From NCBI GenBank assembly GCA_022823185.1, contig JAJDXQ010000043.1, forward strand, positions 1-64,000: a stretch of DNA of 64,000 nt, in the 5' to 3' direction. Every line of letters starts with the position of its first letter. Positions within the stretch are counted from its first letter, which is position 1. The notes under the pieces are model-generated. The model was not told the DNA's origin, searched no databases, and worked only from the letters and a program-made list of their open reading frames with translations. Origin of the DNA: Caldilineaceae bacterium. GTDB taxonomy: Bacteria; Chloroflexota; Anaerolineae; Caldilineales; Caldilineaceae. Both the position numbers and the translations under genes were made by a program. Of this stretch, positions 52,891 through 63,130 are shown one piece after another.

Positions 52891-53862
52891 ATGAGCAAAC
52901 CCACAGTTGTTGTAACCCGCCAGCTGCCGCAGGCGGCGATTGCGCCGATCCTGGAAAGATGTGAAGCCCGCTACTGGGACAGCGAAGAGCCAATCGGGCG
53001 CGATACGCTGCTGGATTGGGTGCAGGGCGCGGACGGGCTCTACTGTCTGCTGACGGAGGCGATCGATGATGAGCTGTTGGACGCGGCAGGACCCGGGTTA
53101 CGGGTTGTGGCCACGATGTCGGTCGGATACGATCACGTGGATGTGGCTGCGCTGCGCCGGCGGGACATTCCGCTGGGGAATACGCCCGGCGTATTGACCG
53201 AGACGACCGCGGAGTTGGCGCTGGCCCTGCTTCTGGCGACGGCTCGGCGCTTGCCGGAAGGCACGCGCGCCGTGCAGAACGGGACGTGGCCCAGTTGGAG
53301 ACCGATGTGGTTGACAGGCCGCGACATTCACGGGAGCACGGTCGGGCTGGTGGGCCTGGGGCGCATCGGCGCCGCTTTTGCGCGTATGCTGGGCGGCTTT
53401 GGCTGCCGCATTCTGTATACCGGGCCAAGAGAAAAGCCGGAGGCGGCGCGAGAGGTGGGCGCGACATTTGCGCCGATGGACAGGCTGCTGCAGGAGAGTG
53501 ACTATGTGGCGGTTCATTGCCCGCTTAACGACCAGACCCGCTCCCTGTTCAGCGTTGAGGCGTTCCGCAAGATGAAGCCGACGGCGGTCTTCATCAACAC
53601 CAGCCGCGGCGGGGTCGTCGATCAGGAAGCGCTGTACGACGCGCTGACGCAGGGCGAGATCGCGGCCGCCGGACTGGACGTCACCGACCCGGAGCCTCTG
53701 CCCGCGGATCATCCGCTGGTCTCGCTGGATAACTGCGTCATTTTGCCCCACATTGGCAGCGCCACGGTCGCAACGCGCACGAAGATGGCGGTGATGACAA
53801 CGGAGAATCTGCTCGCCGGAGTCGAGGGACGTCCGCTGCCGAATGCGGTCGAGCTGTCATAG
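52891..53862 (+). CDS. D-isomer-specific 2-hydroxyacid dehydrogenase (glyoxylate/hydroxypyruvate reductase type)
   Basis: 323 residues. NAD(P)-binding GLVGLGRIGAAFARM is followed by the catalytic Arg in INTSRGGVVD, Glu in DVTDPEPLP and His in LPHIGSAT. GYDHVDVAALRRR and NTPGVLTETTAE match GRHPR/GyaR-type enzymes, which reduce glyoxylate and hydroxypyruvate. GGAAAG lies before the ATG. It sits 90 bases after hflX, same strand. Exact substrate is not certain within this family. Confidence 0.9.
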   Translation: MSKPTVVVTRQLPQAAIAPILERCEARYWDSEEPIGRDTLLDWVQGADGLYCLLTEAIDDELLDAAGPGLRVVATMSVGYDHVDVAALRRRDIPLGNTPGVLTETTAELALALLLATARRLPEGTRAVQNGTWPSWRPMWLTGRDIHGSTVGLVGLGRIGAAFARMLGGFGCRILYTGPREKPEAAREVGATFAPMDRLLQESDYVAVHCPLNDQTRSLFSVEAFRKMKPTAVFINTSRGGVVDQEALYDALTQGEIAAAGLDVTDPEPLPADHPLVSLDNCVILPHIGSATVATRTKMAVMTTENLLAGVEGRPLPNAVELS

Positions 53863-53993
53863 CGACGCAGAGGGCGGGAAAGCAGAGCGTTCAGAGAATG
53901 GGGGAGCGTGTCACAGGTTCCGCAACTGTGGTGTACAGTAACTGAAAAGACCTGCAACGGTTAGTCAACCGAACTGAAAGGGATGTCCCGGCA

Positions 53994-55283
<1,290 letters not shown>

Positions 55284-55317
55284 CTTCAATAGGGCGCTGC
55301 CAGCAACGGGGCGGCGG

Positions 55318-57798
55318 TCATGAGAGGTCGCCGTGCCCCTGCCAGAACTCCTCCACTTTCTTCCGCACCGGAGGATAGTCTCTGAGTTCAGGGTCTTGGC
55401 GCAAGAGGTCTTGGGCAGCCTCCTGGGCCAGATGCAATGTGTTCACGTCGCTGAGGTTGGCCAACTTCAGTTCCGGCAGCCCGCTCTGACGCGTACCGAG
55501 AAAGTCCCCGGGTCCCCGCAGTTCCAGGTCCTTTTCCGCCAGAACAAATCCGTCCGTTGTTTCCTCCAGCGCCTTGAGTCGTTCGGCCTGCGCGTCGGCT
55601 TTCACGCGGCTGATGAGCGCGCAGTAGCTCTCGTGCATGCCCCGGCCCACGCGGCCGCGAAACTGGTGCAGTTGCGCCAGGCCAAACCGTTCGGCATCCT
55701 CGATCAGCATTAAGGTGGCGTTGGGGACATCCACGCCGACTTCGACCACACTCGTGCTGACCAGAATATCGAGTTCACCGGCGGCGAAGGCGCGCATCAC
55801 CTCGTCCTTTTCGGAGCCACCGAGACGGCCGTGGAGGAGCCCGACACGCAGATCGGGGAAGATCTCCTTGCTCAGACGGGTATGAGCGTCCACCGCTGCG
55901 CCGACGTCCAGCGTTTCACTCTCTTCGACGAGCGGATAGATGATATAGCCTTGGCGGCCGTCACGCACCTGCCGCCGCAGAAAACTGTAGAGGCGTTCCC
56001 GATCCGTGGGCTGGAACCGCTTGGTTTTGATCGGCGTCCGGCCCGGAGGCATTTCGTCGATGACACTCACGTCGAGGTCGCCGTAAACGGTGAGCGCGAG
56101 ACTGCGCGGGATGGGCGTAGCGCTCATTACGAGCAGGTGGGGGACGGCGTTCCGCCCGCCCTTGTCACGGACGGCTGCCCGCTGGCCGACGCCAAAGCGA
56201 TGCTGCTCGTCGACCACGACAAAGCCGAGGTTGGCAAACTCCACATTCTCCTGGATGAGCGCGGTGGTGCCGACCACGATTTGTACGCTGCCGTCTGCCA
56301 GGCCGGCAAGGGCGGCTTCCCTTTCCTGCCCGGTCACGCGCCCGGTCAGGAGAGCGACATGCGGCGCTTCACCGCCGGCCAGCCGGACGTTTTCCAGCAG
56401 GTTGCGCAGCCCGCGACAGTGCTGCTCCGCCAGAATCTGGGTGGGCGCCAGCAGGGCGGACTGGAAGCCATTGGACGCGGCGATCAGCATGGCCCCGGCG
56501 GCCACCACGGTCTTGCCGCTGCCGACGTCACCTTGCGCCAGGCGGCTCATCGGCACGCTCAGCTCCATATCCCGCTGCAGTTCATCCAACGTCCGCTGTT
56601 GGGCGCCGGTCAGGGCAAAGGGAAGGGCTGACCGATAGGCCGCTAAGAGTTCGCTTTCAACGGACATTGCCGGGGCGCTGAAATGCTGGATTTCCTGCCG
56701 GCGGCGCTGCACGCCGAGCTGAAGGTAGAAGAAATCATCAAAGATAATGCGATTGCGGGCGTTTTCAAGTTTTTCCGGTGATTCGGGAGCGTGAATCTGT
56801 CGCAGTGCATCGGCCAGGGGAACCAGGTTGTACTTGCCGCGAAGCGACTCAGGCAGGGGATCCTGAAGCGATGGCAGCGCCTGTTTCAGGGCCAGCTTCA
56901 CCTGTCTGCTGACATCGCTGCTACGCAGACCGGCGGTCAATCCGTATACGGGTAAAATCGGTCCTTCTCTGATGACGCTGGAACCGATCTCTTCGAAGAT
57001 TGGATTTTCCAGCGTTTTGTGGCCCATGTAAAGTCCGACAACGCCGCTCAGACGGTATGTCTTGCCGACCGTCAAACGTTTCTTCAACCACGATTGATTC
57101 CACCAGCTGGTTCGGACCGTGCCGCTGCCGTCATTGAAGATAGCCTCCAGAATCTCCTTCTTATAGGCATATTTGCGCTCGCTGAACCCTTTCAGATTGG
57201 CGATAACCGAAAGGCTTTCACCCTCTTCGACATCGGCGATGGGGCGCACGCGGCTGTAGTCATCGTAGCGATGGGGCAGATGCCAGATGAGGTCGGCAAC
57301 GGTCTCAATGGCGAGGCGTCTGTACTGCTCCGCTCTCTTTGCGCCGATTCCCTTCAAGAAGGTAATCGGCTCTCCCAGAATATCGGGGGGCGTGGCGGCG
57401 CTAGTCGCAGCCGGGGGTTGTTGCCGCTCCTGCTGGGGCGGCGACTTGACCTCTCTTTTTCCCCTGTCTTGAGGCGCGGGGGCAGTTGTTTGGCGGGCGG
57501 CTGCGCGGTCGATCTGGTCTACGTTCTCGAGAGCCGGGTCGGGGGGCGGCAGTTCGTCCAATAGAGTGAGAAGAGAGTTCAGCAGCCGCGCTCGTTCATC
57601 GGTTTCGGCTTCGGCATAGTGTGACAGCCGTTCGACGATTTCCTGCAACAGCCCGGGCTGGACTTCCTCGGCTCTGGCGTCAGCCGCCCAGCGATCGCAG
57701 AAGGCGGCCACCCCGCCGGCGAAGGCCCTTTCACGCCAGTTGGTCTGGGCCTCCAGGTTCAGTAGATTGCGCAGTCGCGTCAGGGCTCTTTCAGCCAT
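55318..57798 (-). CDS. recG: ATP-dependent DNA helicase RecG
   Basis: 826 residues. The N-terminal wedge/OB domain (FLKGIGAKRAEQYRRLAIET...HLPHRYDDYS) is followed by the helicase motor with Walker A GDVGSGKT, motif II DEQH, motif III MSATPIPRS and motif VI QFRGRVGRG. RecG remodels stalled forks and branched DNA. It carries an N-terminal extension of ~150 residues with a Pro/Gln-rich linker compared with E. coli. Start at 57798, two bases after the DegV stop; the longer frame to 57879 overlaps DegV and is rejected. Convergent with citrate synthase. Confidence 0.95.
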   Translation of the reverse strand: MAERALTRLRNLLNLEAQTNWRERAFAGGVAAFCDRWAADARAEEVQPGLLQEIVERLSHYAEAETDERARLLNSLLTLLDELPPPDPALENVDQIDRAAARQTTAPAPQDRGKREVKSPPQQERQQPPAATSAATPPDILGEPITFLKGIGAKRAEQYRRLAIETVADLIWHLPHRYDDYSRVRPIADVEEGESLSVIANLKGFSERKYAYKKEILEAIFNDGSGTVRTSWWNQSWLKKRLTVGKTYRLSGVVGLYMGHKTLENPIFEEIGSSVIREGPILPVYGLTAGLRSSDVSRQVKLALKQALPSLQDPLPESLRGKYNLVPLADALRQIHAPESPEKLENARNRIIFDDFFYLQLGVQRRRQEIQHFSAPAMSVESELLAAYRSALPFALTGAQQRTLDELQRDMELSVPMSRLAQGDVGSGKTVVAAGAMLIAASNGFQSALLAPTQILAEQHCRGLRNLLENVRLAGGEAPHVALLTGRVTGQEREAALAGLADGSVQIVVGTTALIQENVEFANLGFVVVDEQHRFGVGQRAAVRDKGGRNAVPHLLVMSATPIPRSLALTVYGDLDVSVIDEMPPGRTPIKTKRFQPTDRERLYSFLRRQVRDGRQGYIIYPLVEESETLDVGAAVDAHTRLSKEIFPDLRVGLLHGRLGGSEKDEVMRAFAAGELDILVSTSVVEVGVDVPNATLMLIEDAERFGLAQLHQFRGRVGRGMHESYCALISRVKADAQAERLKALEETTDGFVLAEKDLELRGPGDFLGTRQSGLPELKLANLSDVNTLHLAQEAAQDLLRQDPELRDYPPVRKKVEEFWQGHGDLS

Positions 57799-57800
57799 TT

Positions 57801-58661
57801 TCAGTAGAGGCCCTCGTACACGATGACGCCCATCACATTTGGCCCGAGGTGGGCTGCCAGGCTGGGCGGATAGCGCCATGCCCGGGCCGAGATGTCTGGC
57901 AGACCTTCCTCCAGCCGCTCCAGGAGCAGCTTTTGTGTCTGTTCATAGCGGTGCTGCACCAGCCCGATGCGTTCATTCTGCGCGAATTCGGCGGTATAGT
58001 CGTACAGCTTTTCGGCGACGTCTTCTCGAGTCTGCACCTTTTCCAGGGGGATCAGCTGGCCGTCTTCCATGGTGACCATCGCCTTGATGCCGAGCATCGT
58101 GCCGAGGACGCTTTGCGCTGCGCCGAGACGGGCGCTGCGTTCGAGGTAGTAGAGAGTTTCGGCGAAGAAGGTTACGTAGATGTGTGGGATTGCGCCGTTC
58201 ACGACCCGGGCGACTTCGGACAGATTGGCCCCATTGTCGGCGGCCTTCGCGGCCAGTTCGGCCAGCATTCCCAGGCCCATTGCGGTGGTTTGGCTGTCCA
58301 TGACGCGAATGCGATAGCGCCCCATCATCATATCGGCCGCCTTGCGCGACTGGCTCCACATTGGGCTGAGCGCGCTACTCATGTGGATTGCGATGATTTC
58401 CTCGGCATCCTGCCCCAGCCGTTGATAGACATCCATCAGGCGGTTCAGCTCCGGCGCCTCTACGTCTGGCAGCAAGATGCGTCCACCGGACTGATTTTCG
58501 CGGATCAGTTGAAAGAGTTGGTCTGCGCTGAACTCTTCTTTGTCCTCAAAGCGTTCCCGCCCGACGCGCAGCACGTGGGGGATCACTTCGATGGAGTATT
58601 TTTCCAGAATGTCAGCCGGAATGCTGGCGTTACTATCGGTAACGATACGAACCTTGCTCAC
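57801..58661 (-). CDS. DegV-family fatty-acid-binding protein
   Basis: 286 residues. The opening VRIVTDSNASIP and the loop IAIHMSSALSPMWSQSRKA are typical, followed by DSQTTAMGLG. The DegV fold binds a fatty acid; in Firmicutes FakB homologues present fatty acids to the FakA kinase. No FakA is in view. The GTG at 58661 with GGAG eight bases upstream gives the canonical N-terminus; an upstream TTG at 58685 would add eight residues. Directly upstream of recG, probably co-transcribed. Confidence 0.9.
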   Translation of the reverse strand: MSKVRIVTDSNASIPADILEKYSIEVIPHVLRVGRERFEDKEEFSADQLFQLIRENQSGGRILLPDVEAPELNRLMDVYQRLGQDAEEIIAIHMSSALSPMWSQSRKAADMMMGRYRIRVMDSQTTAMGLGMLAELAAKAADNGANLSEVARVVNGAIPHIYVTFFAETLYYLERSARLGAAQSVLGTMLGIKAMVTMEDGQLIPLEKVQTREDVAEKLYDYTAEFAQNERIGLVQHRYEQTQKLLLERLEEGLPDISARAWRYPPSLAAHLGPNVMGVIVYEGLY

Positions 58662-58678
58662 AGCAGATGCTCCAACTT

Positions 58679-58705
58679 TTGACAACCGAACAGCCGTATG
58701 ATAAT
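58679..58705 (+). promoter_or_regulatory. Candidate promoter of rpmB
   Basis: A perfect TTGACA (58679-58684) with GATAAT (58700-58705, 5/6) 15 bases later, 92 bases before the L28 start. The short spacer lowers confidence. It lies in the divergent gap with degV. Confidence 0.4.
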
Positions 58706-58796
58706 GTCGGATAATTCAGTTATACGAGAACTTTGGTCGAGTGTCAGTGATCTTTCACCGACTCTGGGCTAATGAGGAACCGGAGGGTACAGTATC

Positions 58797-58976
58797 ATGG
58801 CAAAATGCCAAAAATGCGGCAAGAGTCCTCAGTTTGGAAACAACCGTCCCTGGTCCAAAAAGGCCACACGGCATAAATGGAAGATCAACATACAGAAGGT
58901 CAAAGTCCTGGAAAACGACCGGCTGGTTTCGCGTCGACTTTGCACCTCTTGCATCCGCACACTTGCGAAAGCCTGA
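58797..58976 (+). CDS. rpmB: 50S ribosomal protein L28
   Basis: 59 residues; below the size of most automatic ORF lists. The start MAKCQKCGKSPQFGNNRPWS and the later NIQKVKV are diagnostic for L28. Four Cys (CxxC twice: Cys4/Cys7 and the CTSC pair near residue 49) make this the zinc-binding form. GGAGGG lies ten bases before the ATG. It binds 23S rRNA near the E site of the large subunit. Monocistronic, with its own terminator downstream. Confidence 0.95.
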   Translation: MAKCQKCGKSPQFGNNRPWSKKATRHKWKINIQKVKVLENDRLVSRRLCTSCIRTLAKA

Positions 58977-59011
58977 GCCTCCCTGCCCCTACATCTGAAT
59001 CAAGCCTGTAG

Positions 59012-59043
59012 AAGCGTTGAGCCATTCTGCTCGGCGCTTTTTT
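59012..59043 (+). terminator. Rho-independent terminator of rpmB
   Basis: AAGCGTTGAGC (59012-59022) pairs with GCTCGGCGCTT (59029-59039) over 11 positions, with two G-U wobbles, six-base loop, then six T residues (59038-59043). Strong canonical terminator 36 bases after the L28 stop. Confidence 0.88.
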
Positions 59044-59084
59044 GTCACGCGGCCAGGAGAATCGTTTCCGCGGAAGACACAGGT

Positions 59085-60227
59085 TTACGACTCCGCCGCA
59101 TTGCGTAATTGCCCGCATCCTGCGTCGATTTCGATTCCGCGGCGGATGCGCACAGTGGTCGAAATGCCGCGGGCGCTCAGTCGCTCCGCGAACCGTTGCG
59201 TGTCTCTGTCGCTGGTCGGCTGAAAAGAGCTGTCGGGAATCGGATTGAGAGGGATGAGATTGACATGGCACAGGATGCCTTGCAGCTTGTCCGCCAGATC
59301 TTCGGCTAGGGAGGGGCTGTCGTTTACGCCCCGCATCAATGCGTACTCAAAGGTGACGCGACGATTGGTCTTGGCAATATAGCGGCGAACTGACGCCAGA
59401 AGATCGTCTACCGGATAACGGCGACTCGGTGGAACAAGCTTGCTGCGCAGGGCGTTGTTCGGCGCGTGCAGGCTGACGGCCAGATTCACCTGGAGTCCTT
59501 CATCGGCCATGCGATCGATCATGGGAACCAGGCCCACGGTACTGAGCGTAATATGCCGTGCGCCGAGCCCGAACCCGTCGGCGGCCGTCAGGCGTCGGAT
59601 GGCCGTCCACACATTCTTATAGTTGTGCATTGGTTCGCCCATTCCCATCAGCACAATGTTTGTCACGGTGGTCGGCCTTTTCACCCGCATCTTTGGCCTT
59701 TCGCCGGCATTGCGCAGATAGCGGGCGAAGAACAGCACCTGGGCGACAATCTCGCCGGCGGTCAGATTGCGCCGCAGGCCGCCAAGGGCCGTCGCGCAGA
59801 AGGCGCAGCCCATGGCGCATCCGGCCTGGCTGCTGATGCAGAGGGTCCTCCGCTGGTCATAGAGCATCAGGACAGCTTCGACCGTTTCCCCGTCCGGCAT
59901 CTGAAACAGCGCCTTTTGCGTGTCCCCGGCCTTGGAAACACGCTGTTCGACGGGCGTCAGCGGCGTGAGCGTTGCGGTTGCGGCCAAGCCGTCGCGCATC
60001 GCCTTCGGCAGATTGGACATCTCTTCAAAGGAGCGGGCGTATTTCTTGTAGATCCACTCCTGAATCTGACGGATGCGATAGGCCGGCACGCTGGCGGCCC
60101 GCCCCTTGGCGTCTTCACGCTGGGGCGGCAGTGCCTTGACGACTTCGGCAAGCTCTTGGGGAGAGCAATCCAATAGCGAGCGGGCAGATGGGAGGACGGC
60201 GGGCGCAGAAAGCGGGATGGTCTTCAT
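59085..60227 (-). CDS. rlmN: 23S rRNA (adenine-C2)-methyltransferase RlmN
   Basis: 380 residues. The radical-SAM cluster cysteines are in CAMGCAFC (137, 141, 144). The two catalytic cysteines expected in RlmN are seen at Cys130 (TLCISSQ) and Cys371 (AGCGQLR). GMGEPMHNYKNV and STVGLVPMID follow the family. It methylates C2 of A2503 in 23S rRNA and A37 of some tRNAs. The N-terminus is ~15 residues longer than in E. coli. It faces rpmB convergently, across that gene's terminator. Confidence 0.95.
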   Translation of the reverse strand: MKTIPLSAPAVLPSARSLLDCSPQELAEVVKALPPQREDAKGRAASVPAYRIRQIQEWIYKKYARSFEEMSNLPKAMRDGLAATATLTPLTPVEQRVSKAGDTQKALFQMPDGETVEAVLMLYDQRRTLCISSQAGCAMGCAFCATALGGLRRNLTAGEIVAQVLFFARYLRNAGERPKMRVKRPTTVTNIVLMGMGEPMHNYKNVWTAIRRLTAADGFGLGARHITLSTVGLVPMIDRMADEGLQVNLAVSLHAPNNALRSKLVPPSRRYPVDDLLASVRRYIAKTNRRVTFEYALMRGVNDSPSLAEDLADKLQGILCHVNLIPLNPIPDSSFQPTSDRDTQRFAERLSARGISTTVRIRRGIEIDAGCGQLRNAAES

Positions 60228-60329
60228 TGTTGCAATTGTAGCGCAGCTATTCAGTTGCCGTCAAAATATAGCCCGATGACTCCCTCGCGGTCTATGCGGG
60301 CGATCTGGGCTTCGGCGGGCGTGAGGCGC

Positions 60330-61142
60330 TCAGTTGTCGGCCTGTTGGAAGGCTTCCAGAAGTTCGGGCAGACCGGGCAGGATCAGGTCCGGCTTGGGCA
60401 CGACCGTGTGGAACTCCTCCTCGGTGGTGATCCCTGTCAGCACGGCTGCCGTGGGCATGCCCAACTCGATGGCCCCGGCAATATCCGTCTCGTAGCGGTC
60501 CCCGACCATCAGCGTTGAAGAGACTTTGGTACCCAGTTTGTGCATGGCTTGCTGGAACATGCCGGCGTTTGGTTTGCCGATCACCGTCGGTGTAACGCCG
60601 GTAGCCGCCTCCAGCAAGGCCAGCAGCGCGCCGGTTCCGGGGATTTGGCCGCGTTCGCTGGGGAATGATGTATCGCTGTTGGTGCCGATAAAGCGGGCGC
60701 CGGCGCGTATCGCGAGGGTGGCATCCGCCAGGCGCTCGTAACGCACACTGAAGTCGATGCCGGAAACGATCACATCGGCCGCCTGCGCGTCCTCGACGAT
60801 GGTGATGCCTTCCTGCTCCAGGGCCGAGCGCAGGCCATCCTGGCCAATCATAAAGGCGCGAACGCCGTTGGGATACTGTTCCGCCAGCCAGCTTGCGGTG
60901 GCGAGCGCGCTGCTGAGAATATGGGCCTCATCCGCGCCGATGCCCATGCGGCCGACCTTTTCGACAAACTGGTTCGGGGTGCGCGAAGAATTGTTGGTTA
61001 CGAACAGCCAGTTCCGCTCTGTCGCTTCCAGATAATCCAGTAGTTCCTGGACGCCGGGAAGGGGTTCCTCGCCGACATAGACAACGCCATCCATGTCCAG
61101 CAAAACGGCGCGTACCTCTTTCAGGTTAGCTCTTTGTGCCAT
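60330..61142 (-). CDS. HAD-superfamily subfamily IIA phosphatase (NagD-like)
   Basis: 270 residues. The nucleophile motif LLDMDGVVY gives Asp16/Asp18, FVTNNSSRTP is motif II, KPNAGMFQ carries the motif III Lys and VGDRYETDIAGA is motif IV. GTNSDTSFPSERGQIPGTGA is the capping loop typical of p-nitrophenylphosphatase/NagD-like enzymes, which dephosphorylate small sugar phosphates or nucleotides. The substrate is unknown. Lies between recJ and rlmN on the same strand, 89 and 102 bases away. Confidence 0.9.
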   Translation of the reverse strand: MAQRANLKEVRAVLLDMDGVVYVGEEPLPGVQELLDYLEATERNWLFVTNNSSRTPNQFVEKVGRMGIGADEAHILSSALATASWLAEQYPNGVRAFMIGQDGLRSALEQEGITIVEDAQAADVIVSGIDFSVRYERLADATLAIRAGARFIGTNSDTSFPSERGQIPGTGALLALLEAATGVTPTVIGKPNAGMFQQAMHKLGTKVSSTLMVGDRYETDIAGAIELGMPTAAVLTGITTEEEFHTVVPKPDLILPGLPELLEAFQQADN

Positions 61143-61231
61143 GAGTGAACTCTACGATCCTTTCAATGGTCCGTCGGAGATCAGGTCCGGCGGGTGGTTT
61201 GCGGCAACAGACGGCGCCGCGCAACGCGAGG

Positions 61232-62971
61232 TCAGTCTACGCTGGTCCGCAGATCCTGGATGTTGAGCTGCAGAGAGCGGCGGCCCTGCCATTCGTTGAC
61301 TTCAAGATGGAAAACAATGTCGATGAGGCTGCCTACTTGCAGGTTTGCAGCGCGCCCACCCAAGCCAAAGCCAATTCCGTCCAGCACGGGTGAAAGGTCG
61401 CGGCCGGTGATCACGATTTTCAGATGTTTGCCCCCGCCCACGGTGCGGATGCTGCGCACACGGCAATGACGGCAAAGGAAGAGCGCGGGCTCGTTCTGCT
61501 GGCCGACCGGCTCCATGCGGGAAAGTTGACTTTGCAATGCCCAGTCGATCTGTTCGATGGGTAGCTCGGCATCGATATTCAGGGTCGGCCGCAGATTCTC
61601 CAGAGGACCGAGTTCCCGCCCGGCTGCCTCGGTCAGCGCATCCCGCAATGCGGGCAACTGCTCGGCGCGCACGGTAAAGCCGGCCGCCCGGCTGTGCCCG
61701 CCGTGTCGCACCAGCAGAGAGCTGACCTGGTCCAAGGCGGCAATCATATCAAATTCGGCGATGCTGCGGGCACTGCCGCGGCAGAACTCGTTGCCCTGTT
61801 CGATTACGACTGCCGGGCGGTAGAACTGATCGCTCAATCTTCCTGCGGCAAGCCCGACGATGCCGGGTTGAAACCTGTCGCTGGCGACGATCAGAATCGG
61901 GGCGTCGGATGGATCAAGGCCGGCCAACTCATTCTCGGCTACCGTGTGGGCTTCGGTTGTGAGCGCCTGGCGCCGCTGGTTGAGGCGTTCCAGGCCCATG
62001 GCCATATCATATGCCGTCTCGTAGTCGTCACAGCGCAGGAGATCATAGGCCATTTTGGCGCTGGCAAGTCGGCCGGCGGCGTTGATACGCGGCGCGATGC
62101 GAAAGCTGATCGCTGTGCTGTCGACCCCGTCCAGAGGCACAGAAGCCATCTCTGTCAACGCAAACAACCCGACCCGGTTGCCCTGACGCATTTCCGCCAA
62201 TCCCCGCCGCACCAGGGAACGGTTTTCGCCCAGCAGCGGCACCAGGTCGGCGACGGTGCCGACAGCCACCAGATCGAGGAGGGACTGTTCCTCCTGCGCA
62301 GCTTCTTCCGTAGAAAGCCGGCTCCAGGGCTGCTGCGAGACGACGCGCAGGACGCCCTGCGCCAGCCGGTAAGCAACGCCAACCCCGGCCAGCGGTTGAA
62401 ATGTGTCTGCGCGGGCATCTCGGCGCGGATTGATCACTGCCAGGGCCGAAGGCAACTCTGCGCCGATTGTGTGATGGTCGGTGAGCACAACGTCCATGCC
62501 CAGCTCTGCGGCTTCCGCGACTTCGGCGACACTGCGAATGCCGCAGTCGACCGTCACGAGCAGGTCGGCTCCCTTGGCGGCGATAGAGCGGAGCGCCTCC
62601 ACATTCAGGCCGTAGCCCTCATCCACCCGGTTTGGGATGTATGCGCCGACGAGGGCGCCGGCGCGTTGCAAGGCCGTCGTCATCAGGGCGGTGGCCGTGA
62701 CGCCGTCGGCGTCGAAATCTCCGTATACACAGATGACTTCACGCGTTTCAATGGCCCGCGCTACCCGCGAGACGGCGGCCGACATGTCGGTCAGGCGAAA
62801 TGGATTTTCCTGGACAGCATCCTCGCCTTGCAGGAAGGACGTTACGGCCGCTCCGTCACGCAGACCGCGATTGTACAGCACCTGCAACAACGCCGGATGT
62901 TCGTGGCTGTTAGCCAGGAAGCTCTCCGGCGCGGGTGGATGGAAGTTCCAATGTTTATCGGTCGCGGACAA
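61232..62971 (-). CDS. recJ: Single-stranded-DNA-specific exonuclease RecJ
   Basis: 579 residues. CVYGDFDADGVTATALM and LTDHHTIGAELP (DHH) supply catalytic metal ligands; the DHHA1 domain has RHGGHSRAAGFTV (GGH-x-x-A-A). A C-terminal OB-like domain (VNEWQGRRSLQLNIQDLR) completes the protein. RecJ trims 5' ends of single-stranded DNA in recombination and mismatch repair. The start is TTG with GGTGGAG upstream. Divergent from the exonuclease gene at the window end. Confidence 0.95.
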   Translation of the reverse strand: MSATDKHWNFHPPAPESFLANSHEHPALLQVLYNRGLRDGAAVTSFLQGEDAVQENPFRLTDMSAAVSRVARAIETREVICVYGDFDADGVTATALMTTALQRAGALVGAYIPNRVDEGYGLNVEALRSIAAKGADLLVTVDCGIRSVAEVAEAAELGMDVVLTDHHTIGAELPSALAVINPRRDARADTFQPLAGVGVAYRLAQGVLRVVSQQPWSRLSTEEAAQEEQSLLDLVAVGTVADLVPLLGENRSLVRRGLAEMRQGNRVGLFALTEMASVPLDGVDSTAISFRIAPRINAAGRLASAKMAYDLLRCDDYETAYDMAMGLERLNQRRQALTTEAHTVAENELAGLDPSDAPILIVASDRFQPGIVGLAAGRLSDQFYRPAVVIEQGNEFCRGSARSIAEFDMIAALDQVSSLLVRHGGHSRAAGFTVRAEQLPALRDALTEAAGRELGPLENLRPTLNIDAELPIEQIDWALQSQLSRMEPVGQQNEPALFLCRHCRVRSIRTVGGGKHLKIVITGRDLSPVLDGIGFGLGGRAANLQVGSLIDIVFHLEVNEWQGRRSLQLNIQDLRTSVD

Positions 62972-63130
62972 AGTGGATTCTCCACCAGGAGAGGAACGAT
63001 ACGGCGTACGGAGTCCAATTATAGTCGAGAGAGCAGATGGGGCGCAAAAAAGAGGGGGATTTCCCGCCTCTATGGGGCTGGGCTACAATAGGGATTCAGT
63101 CTGGACTGATCACGCTTCAAAGCATTCCCG